64,000 bases of DNA, taken from contig NZ_WRPP01000002.1 of the NCBI RefSeq assembly GCF_009760405.1, positions 372,001 through 436,000 on the forward strand, in the 5' to 3' direction. The notes beneath the pieces were generated by a model that made no database searches, was not told where the DNA came from, and saw only the letters and a program-made list of their open reading frames with translations. Below, piece by piece: positions 58,533 to 64,000 of the stretch. A program made the translations under genes and the position numbers. The stretch is from Nocardia terrae (GTDB lineage Bacteria; Actinomycetota; Actinomycetes; Mycobacteriales; Mycobacteriaceae). How positions within the stretch are numbered: the stretch's first letter is position 1; each line of letters begins with the position of its first letter.

Positions 58533-60002
58533 ATGACCGAGATCCGGACTACTGCCACCAGCCTCAACGCCGAGGACAGCGGCTATCACAAAGCGCTGAA
58601 ACCTCGGCAGTTGCAGATGATCGCCATTGGTGGTGCCATCGGCACCGGCCTGTTCCTGGGAGCGGGTGGGCGGCTGCACAATGCCGGACCATCGCTGTTC
58701 CTGGTGTATCTGGTCTGTGGCGTCTTCGTCTTCTTCATCCTGCGCGCGCTCGGGGAGTTGGTGCTGCACCGCCCGTCCTCGGGCTCGTTCGTCTCCTACG
58801 CGCGCGAATTCTTCGGTGAGAAGGCCGCATTCGTGGCCGGGTGGATGTACTTCCTGAACTGGTCCATGACCGGCATCGTCGACACCACCGCGGTCGCCAC
58901 CTATCTGCACTACTGGGGACCCTTCCAGCCGGTGGCGCAATGGATTCTGGCGCTGGGCGCGCTGGTGATCGTGCTCGGCATCAACCTCGCCTCGGTGAAA
59001 TGGTTCGGCGAGATGGAATTCTGGGCCGCCATGATCAAGGTGCTGGCCCTGGTCACCTTCCTGGTCGTCGGCACCATCTTCCTGGCCGGGCGCTTCGAGG
59101 TCGACGGCGCGAGCACCGGCTTGCGCATGGTCTCCGACGCGGGCGGCTGGTTCCCGACCGGCGTGCTGCCGCTGGTCACCGTCACCTCCGGTGTCGTGTT
59201 CGCCTATGCCGCAGTGGAAATGGTCGGCATCGCCGCGGGCGAGACCGAGAATCCGGCCAAGATCATGCCGCGCGCCATCAATTCGGTGATCGTGCGTATC
59301 GCGGTGTTCTACTGCGGCTCGGTGATTCTGCTGGCGCTGCTGCTGCCCTACGCCGATTACAAGGCCGGGGAAAGCCCGTTCGTCACCTTCTTCGGCAAAC
59401 TCGGTGTCGCGCACATGGGCTCGATCATGAACTTCGTGGTGTTGACCGCCGCGCTGTCGAGTTTGAATGCCGGGCTCTATTCGACGGGCCGCATTCTGCG
59501 GTCGATGTCCATGAACGGCAGCGCGCCGAAATTCACCTCGCGAATGTCGAAAGCCGGTGTGCCCTACGGCGGCATCCTGCTCACCGCGGTGATCGCGCTG
59601 TTCGGTATCTGGCTGAATTACATCGTGCCGTCCAAGGCGTTCGAAATCGTGCTGAACGTCGCCTCGCTGGGCATTCTGGCGTCCTGGGCGACCATCGTGC
59701 TGTGCCAGTTGAAGCTGTATTACTGGTGGAAGCAGGGCCGGGCCGAGCGGCCGCATTTCCGGATGATCGGCGCGCCCTACACCGGCATCGCGACGCTGGC
59801 GTTCCTTTTCCTGGTGCTGGTCCTCATGGCATTCGACCGGCCGGTCGGTACTTGGACGGTGGCGAGCCTCATCATCATCGTGCCCGCCCTGGCCATCGGC
59901 TGGAAGTTCGCGAGCCCGCGGGTGCTGGCCATCGCCAAGATGCGCGAGGGCTACACCGGGGAATTCCCGGTGATTCCGCCGATCCCCATGGACGACAAGT
60001 AG
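58533..60002 (+). CDS. ansP: L-asparagine permease (AnsP-like, AAT/APC family)
   Basis: A 489-residue 12-helix amino acid transporter. It closely follows Ans[97 protein letters not shown], and [20 protein letters not shown]. The ATG has GCGGAGGG some way upstream. A long hairpin follows the stop. Asparagine is the best guess by similarity. Confidence 0.87.
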   Translation: MTEIRTTATSLNAEDSGYHKALKPRQLQMIAIGGAIGTGLFLGAGGRLHNAGPSLFLVYLVCGVFVFFILRALGELVLHRPSSGSFVSYAREFFGEKAAFVAGWMYFLNWSMTGIVDTTAVATYLHYWGPFQPVAQWILALGALVIVLGINLASVKWFGEMEFWAAMIKVLALVTFLVVGTIFLAGRFEVDGASTGLRMVSDAGGWFPTGVLPLVTVTSGVVFAYAAVEMVGIAAGETENPAKIMPRAINSVIVRIAVFYCGSVILLALLLPYADYKAGESPFVTFFGKLGVAHMGSIMNFVVLTAALSSLNAGLYSTGRILRSMSMNGSAPKFTSRMSKAGVPYGGILLTAVIALFGIWLNYIVPSKAFEIVLNVASLGILASWATIVLCQLKLYYWWKQGRAERPHFRMIGAPYTGIATLAFLFLVLVLMAFDRPVGTWTVASLIIIVPALAIGWKFASPRVLAIAKMREGYTGEFPVIPPIPMDDK

Positions 60003-60054
60003 TTTCCCGCTTCCGGGGGTACACTGGGAAACCGTCTCCGGACCTGGGCTTTTC

Positions 60055-60086
60055 AACGGCCGCACGTGAAATCACGTGCGGCCGTT
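60055..60086 (+). terminator. Terminator hairpin after ansP
   Basis: AACGGCCGCACGTGA (60055-60069) and TCACGTGCGGCCGTT (60072-60086) are perfectly complementary over 15 bp around two A bases, followed by ATGTGTT. It lies 53 bp after the stop. Confidence 0.75.
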
Positions 60087-60243
60087 ATGTGTTCGAGATC
60101 ACTGTTTGCCGTACTCACTATCGGCTGTGGCCATGGTCATAACTTCGCCATCGAGATTGTCCGGAATCCGAACGGTTGGTTAGCGTCAGGTTCAGCGCGT
60201 TCGCAGGGGGCGCGCGACCAGGGGTTACTCGATGAGGAGTGCT

Positions 60244-60741
60244 GTGAGTTCGCAATCGGCAGTTGCCGACGAGGTGGATATGACACCCGTAGCCGCGGAA
60301 AACGGTGTTCCGGCCACATTTTTCGAGCGGATGCTGGACGGATTGCGGGGGCTGCGCCGAAATGACGCCGAGATCGATGTGCCCGCCAAGGTCCGGGAAA
60401 CGCAATTCGCCGCGCTGGGCGGGGCGGGACTGGCGGTGCTGCACAGCCTGCTGTCCCTCACCGGCGGCGTGACCTGTGTGGTCGGCAGTATCGGCCACTT
60501 CTTCGCCGCCTGGGTGACCGGCGTCGTCGCGCTGCTGTTCGGGCTGCGCTCGCGCTGGATCTGGGTGGCCGCGCTGGGCTTGGCCAGCCTGCAGATGTTC
60601 CTGGGTGTGTTCACCCTCGTCTCGGCCGAAATGCCCACGGGCATGGGGCCGTTCACCGTGCTCTTCGGTGTCATGGTCTCCGGCGTCGTGCTCGCGTTGC
60701 TGCTCCGCAAGGACTGCTACCGCTGGTTTGCTGCCGCTTGA
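60244..60741 (+). CDS. Uncharacterised membrane protein
   Basis: A 165-residue protein with a soluble N-terminal part of about 65 residues and four hydrophobic helices (GLAVLHSLLSLTGGVTCVVGSIGHFFAAWVTGVVALLFGL, WIWVAALGLASLQMFLGVFTLV, FTVLFGVMVSGVVLALLL). No known domain is recognised. GTG 60244 is preferred because GAGGAG lies just upstream; ATG 60232 is in frame. It stands alone on this strand after the ansP terminator. Confidence 0.7.
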   Translation: MSSQSAVADEVDMTPVAAENGVPATFFERMLDGLRGLRRNDAEIDVPAKVRETQFAALGGAGLAVLHSLLSLTGGVTCVVGSIGHFFAAWVTGVVALLFGLRSRWIWVAALGLASLQMFLGVFTLVSAEMPTGMGPFTVLFGVMVSGVVLALLLRKDCYRWFAAA

Positions 60742-60895
60742 GACGCATCGCCGCTCACCACCCGTACGGTCGTGCGGATGGTAAGCGGCAACTGATTTCG
60801 CGCCCGTATGGGTAACTCACCGGGTACGTCCTGAATCGGTTCGGCACCCAACCGCCGGCACGGATGCATGGCGGTCAACGGCACTCAGCCGCCCG

Positions 60896-62566
60896 CTAAA
60901 GTCCCGGGGAGGCGGCCCTGCCCAGGGCGCGTCCGGCATTGCGGCCGGAGAAGATACAGCCGCCCAGGAAGGTGCCTTCGAGGGCGTTGTAGCCGTGCAC
61001 GCCACCACCGCCGAAACCGGCTACCTCACCCGCGGCGTACAGGCCGGGGAACGGCGTGCCGTCCGGGCGCATGACCTGGGAGTCCAGGTTGGTCTGCAAG
61101 CCGCCCAGGGTCTTTCGGGTGAGGATGTTCAGCCGCACGCCGATGAGCGGGCCGTGCGCGGGGTCGAGGATCTTGTGCGGGCTCGCCACCCGGACCTTGT
61201 CGCCCAGGAAGCGGCGGCCGTTGTTGATCGCCATGAGCTGGGCGTCCTTGCTGAACTTGTTCGTGACGTCGCGGTCGCGGGCCACGATCTGGCGCTCGAT
61301 GTCGGCCAGATCCAGGTGCGGGCCGCGCGAGATCTTGTTCATGCCCGCGATCAGCTCGGCGAGGGTGTCGGCGACCACGAAGTCCACGCCGTGCTGTTTG
61401 AACGCCTCCACCGGCCCCGGCGCGCCCTTGGCCACGCGGCTCTTGAGCGCGAGTTTCAGGTCCTTGCCGGTGATGTCGGGGTTCTGCTCCGAGCCCGAGA
61501 GCGCGAATTCCTTCTCGATGATGGTCTGGTCGAGGATGAACCACGAGTAGTCGTAGCCGGTCGCCAGGATCTGCTTCATGGTGGCGTTGGTGTCGAAGCC
61601 CGGGAAAGCCGGTGCGGTCATGCGCTTTCCATTGGCGTCGAACCACAGCGAGGACGGGCCGGGAATGATGCGGATGGCGTGATCGGGCCAGATCGGATCC
61701 CAGTTGTGGATGCCCTCGGTGTAGTGCCACATGCGATCCCGGTTCACGATGCGCCCGCCCGCGGCCTCGGTGATGGCGAGCATGCGGCCGTCCACGTGGG
61801 CGGGCACGCCGGAGATCATGTGCTCGGGGCACGGTCCCAGCCGATCGGTCGGCCAGTTGCGGCGGATGAGTTCGTGATTGTGGCCGATCCCGCCGGAGGA
61901 GACGATCACCGCCTCGGCGCGAAGTTCGAACTCGCCCACGATGGTTCGTGAGGAGGCGACGCCCCGCGCTTCGTTCGAGGGTTCGAGCACGCTGCCGCGC
62001 ACACCGGTCACCGCGTCGTTCTCGACGACCAGTTCGTCCACGCGGTGCCGGAACGCGAAGCGGACCTGCCCGCGCTTCTCGGCCTCGAGGACCGGTTCCA
62101 GGAACACCCGCACGACCTCGGGGCCCGTGCCCCAGGTGAGGTGGAAGCGCGGCACCGAATTCCCGTGCCCGTCGGCGCTCACCCCGCCGCGCTCGGCCCA
62201 GCCGACCACCGGGGTGACCCGCAGCCCGAGATCGTAGAGGTACTGGCGCTTCTCGGTGGCCGCGAATTCGACGTAGGCGCGCGCCCACTGCCGTGCCCAG
62301 TGGTCCTCGTCCTCACGGTCGAAGCCGGCCGACCCGAACCAGTCCTGCATGGCGAGCTCGAGGCTGTCCTTGACGCCGAGCCGCCGCTGCTCGGGGCTGT
62401 CGACGAAGAACAGTCCGCCCAGCGACCAGAACGCCTGCGCGCCGAGGTTGGCGCGGTTCTCCTGATCCAGGACGAGCACGCGGCGACCCGCCTTGACCAG
62501 CTCGTGGGTGGCGACGAGACCGGCCAGACCGGCGCCGACGACGATGACATCCGGGTTCTCGATCAT
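60896..62566 (-). CDS. FAD-binding dehydrogenase (Rv0785-type, fumarate reductase/KstD fold)
   Basis: A 556-residue flavoprotein. The FAD motif is PDVIVVGAGLAGLVATHELVKAGRRVLVLDQE, the QAFWSLGGLFFVDS region follows, and the C-terminal FAD loop is GLYAAGEVAGFGGGGVHGYNALEGTFLGGCIFSGRNAG, as in fumarate reductase and ketosteroid dehydrogenase relatives. Similar proteins in mycobacteria are annotated only as FAD-binding dehydrogenases. ATG 62566 has AAGGAC at good distance; ATG 62572 is too close to it. It diverges from the YcaQ-like gene across two operators. Substrate unknown. Confidence 0.88.
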   Translation of the reverse strand: MIENPDVIVVGAGLAGLVATHELVKAGRRVLVLDQENRANLGAQAFWSLGGLFFVDSPEQRRLGVKDSLELAMQDWFGSAGFDREDEDHWARQWARAYVEFAATEKRQYLYDLGLRVTPVVGWAERGGVSADGHGNSVPRFHLTWGTGPEVVRVFLEPVLEAEKRGQVRFAFRHRVDELVVENDAVTGVRGSVLEPSNEARGVASSRTIVGEFELRAEAVIVSSGGIGHNHELIRRNWPTDRLGPCPEHMISGVPAHVDGRMLAITEAAGGRIVNRDRMWHYTEGIHNWDPIWPDHAIRIIPGPSSLWFDANGKRMTAPAFPGFDTNATMKQILATGYDYSWFILDQTIIEKEFALSGSEQNPDITGKDLKLALKSRVAKGAPGPVEAFKQHGVDFVVADTLAELIAGMNKISRGPHLDLADIERQIVARDRDVTNKFSKDAQLMAINNGRRFLGDKVRVASPHKILDPAHGPLIGVRLNILTRKTLGGLQTNLDSQVMRPDGTPFPGLYAAGEVAGFGGGGVHGYNALEGTFLGGCIFSGRNAGRALGRAASPGL

Positions 62567-62589
62567 GCCCATGTCCTTGCGCTAGAAGT

Positions 62590-62609
62590 TCGATACACAA
62601 ATGTATCGA
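62590..62609. promoter_or_regulatory. Operator copy 1 (TCGRTACA-N4-TGTAYCGA)
   Basis: TCGATACA (62590-62597) and TGTATCGA (62602-62609) are perfect arms around CAAA, 24 bp upstream of the dehydrogenase start. Confidence 0.72.
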
Positions 62610-62633
62610 ACGAGGTCGAAGCTGTACAGGTCG

Positions 62634-62653
62634 TCGGTACAGCGCTGTACCGA
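62634..62653. promoter_or_regulatory. Operator copy 2 (TCGRTACA-N4-TGTAYCGA)
   Basis: TCGGTACAGCGCTGTACCGA is a perfect 20-bp palindrome of the same form as copy 1, 44 bp further on and 36 bp upstream of the YcaQ-like gene. Confidence 0.75.
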
Positions 62654-62688
62654 ACCTGGTTGTCGGTGGGTCGTGGCATGGTTCGAGT

Positions 62689-63924
62689 GTGCCGACTTCC
62701 TCGCCCGGATCAATGACACTCGCGGCGGCGCGCCGCACCGCGCTCGCGGCCCAGGGGTTCGGGGCGGCGCGACCGGGCGGAACGGCCACGCGGCGCGCGG
62801 TCATGAAGGTGCTCGACAGCACGCGGCTGCTGCAACTGGACTCGGTGTCGGCGGTGGTGCGGGCGCACTACGCGCCGGTGTTCAGCCGGATCGGGGCCTA
62901 CGACCAGAGCTTCTTGGACGAGGCGGCGTGGGCGCATACGGCTCGCCGGCCGCGGCGGCTGGTGGAGTACTGGGCGCACGAGGCCGCACTCATCCCCGTC
63001 GAGGACTGGTCGCTCATGCGGTGGCGGATGATCGACTACCGCCTGGGCCGGTGGCGAGGATTTCGGGAGGTCTTCGAACGCAATCCGATGCTGGCCGAGG
63101 ACATTCTGGGCGTGGTCAAGGAGTTCGGGCCGAGCACCGCGGGGGAGATCGAGCGGCATCTGGAGCTGGATCGGCCGCGTACCAAGGACCATTGGGGCTG
63201 GAACCACAGCGACACCAAGATCGTGTGCGAGGCGCTGTTCTCGGCGGGGGAGCTCACGGTGCCCAAACGTGTTGGCTTCCAGCGCTATTACGACCTCACC
63301 GGAAACGTCATCCCGGCCGAGGTGCTGGCGCACGAGCCAAGCGAGGCCGACGCGATCCGGGAGCTGATCCGCCGCGCGGCCGCGGCCCACGGCATCGGCA
63401 CCGAAACCGATCTGCGTGACTACTACCGGCTCAAGCGACAGCAGACCGAGCCCGCCATCGCGGATCTGCTCGCGTCGGGGGAGCTGGAGCAGGTGAGCGT
63501 CGAGGGCTGGGACAAGCCCGCGTATCTGCACGCCGAGGCGAGGACCCCGCGCCGGGTGACGGGTGCGGCGCTGCTGTGCCCGTTCGATCCGCTCATCTTC
63601 TTCCGCGATCGCACCGAGCGGCTCTTCGACTTCCACTACCGCATCGAGATCTACACGCCCGAACACAAACGCGTGCACGGGTATTACGTCTTCCCGTTCC
63701 TGCTCGACGGGGAACTGGTGGCGCGGGTCGACCTGCGGGCGGAACGCTCGACCGGGCGACTACTGGTCCCGGGAGCCTTCCTGGAGCCGGGCCGGGATGC
63801 CACCCGGGTCGCGGGCGCGCTGGCGGACGCCTTGCGGGAGATGGCCGACTGGCTCGAACTCGACACCGTGCAGGTCGGCGAAAAAGGCGATCTCGCACCG
63901 GAATTGCGGCGCGAGATCGCCTAG
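62689..63924 (+). CDS. YcaQ/AlkX-like winged-helix DNA glycosylase family protein (HTH_42)
   Basis: A 411-residue protein of the HTH_42 superfamily, whose studied members are DNA glycosylases for alkylation damage and interstrand crosslinks. The N-terminal winged helix leads to VLDSTRLLQLDSVSAVVRAHYAPVFSRIGAYD. The QLD there fits the Q-x-D catalytic motif of the YcaQ branch rather than the Q-x-Q of AlkZ. LVEYWAHEAALIPVEDW and CPFDPLIFFRDRTERLFDFHYRIEIYTPEHKRVHGYYVFPFLLDGELVARVDLRAER are family-conserved. The GTG start follows a CATGGT box by six bases. Confidence 0.87.
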   Translation: MPTSSPGSMTLAAARRTALAAQGFGAARPGGTATRRAVMKVLDSTRLLQLDSVSAVVRAHYAPVFSRIGAYDQSFLDEAAWAHTARRPRRLVEYWAHEAALIPVEDWSLMRWRMIDYRLGRWRGFREVFERNPMLAEDILGVVKEFGPSTAGEIERHLELDRPRTKDHWGWNHSDTKIVCEALFSAGELTVPKRVGFQRYYDLTGNVIPAEVLAHEPSEADAIRELIRRAAAAHGIGTETDLRDYYRLKRQQTEPAIADLLASGELEQVSVEGWDKPAYLHAEARTPRRVTGAALLCPFDPLIFFRDRTERLFDFHYRIEIYTPEHKRVHGYYVFPFLLDGELVARVDLRAERSTGRLLVPGAFLEPGRDATRVAGALADALREMADWLELDTVQVGEKGDLAPELRREIA

Positions 63925-63963
63925 GTTTCGGCGTCGCCGGAACTGGGATTCAGGGCCGCCGGG

Positions 63964-64000
63964 TCAGAACGGCCCGTCGGTCCAGGCGTTGAGCACGATG
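63964..64000 (-). CDS. C-terminal end of a minus-strand gene, cut by the window edge
   Basis: An open frame on the minus strand enters from the right edge and reads IVLNAWTDGPF before a TGA at 63966-63964. It lies 39 bp beyond the convergent YcaQ-like gene, a normal spacing. Only 11 residues are visible, so neither the family nor even its reality can be settled here. Confidence 0.35.
   Translation of the reverse strand, partial: IVLNAWTDGPF

Overview
The window is high-GC actinobacterial chromosome, most likely Nocardia or a close relative in the Mycobacteriales. This rests on gene content and on gene order known from mycobacteria (pyrR-B-C-[PH-like membrane gene]-carA-carB-pyrF, then mihF-gmk-rpoZ-coaBC-metK-priA, fmt-rsmB-rpe, and ribE-ribBA-ribH-[PH-like gene]). 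It is also supported by the PriA type that has lost its ATPase motifs, a mycobacterial-type PyrR leader, and frequent apparent leaderless starts (a TANNNT box 5-7 nt before the start codon). The genus is inference. No rRNA, tRNA, CRISPR array, transposase or prophage gene was seen.

Positions 1-16700 are accessory. They hold a GXWXG/DUF4334 protein, a flavin monooxygenase, alkB with a LexA-like box, and a second ribB overlapping a HAD phosphatase gene. Next come a TetR-controlled group (LLM oxidoreductase, alpha/beta hydrolase, decayed hydrolase paralogue), an MscS channel, a MarR/MFS efflux pair, an APC permease facing a ROK regulator, signal peptidase I, a DUF5753 regulator and another hydrolase. 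Positions 16900-25760 are the complete pyrimidine operon making UMP from bicarbonate, glutamine and aspartate (except pyrD), led by a PyrR-binding RNA hairpin and closed by a strong terminator hairpin. Positions 26000-29100 hold two tandem patatin-like genes, a LysE-type exporter and a VOC protein.

Positions 29660-36400 are core: nucleoid factor mIHF, guanylate kinase, omega subunit of RNA polymerase, CoaBC, S-adenosylmethionine synthetase and a PriA homologue with a disordered insertion of about 220-240 residues. Positions 36500-42950 are a second accessory stretch of regulators and enzymes (MarR, TetR and PadR regulators, NmrA-like reductase, dimeric-barrel monooxygenase, ABC ATPase, HAD hydrolase, secreted lipase). 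Positions 43100-46980 hold def-fmt-rsmB. RsmB carries an Arg/Gly/Ser/Asp-rich N-terminal domain of about 315 residues, and its 3' end is followed by a degenerate copy of itself and a terminator. Positions 47100-55450 hold nadE, an anti-sigma/sigma pair of the RsbW/SigF type, rpe and the riboflavin genes ribE-ribBA-ribH, without the ribD found at this place in mycobacteria. The last 8.5 kb hold a MarR regulator with a 16-bp inverted repeat, a lipoprotein gamma-glutamyltransferase, an AnsP-like permease, a flavoprotein dehydrogenase and a YcaQ/AlkX-like protein. The last two diverge from a region with two copies of one 20-bp operator.

Two themes stand out. First, several accessory genes face well-formed operator palindromes. 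Second, ordinary regulatory or housekeeping proteins (RsmB, PriA, PadR, and to a lesser degree the sigma factor) carry long lineage-specific low-complexity segments.
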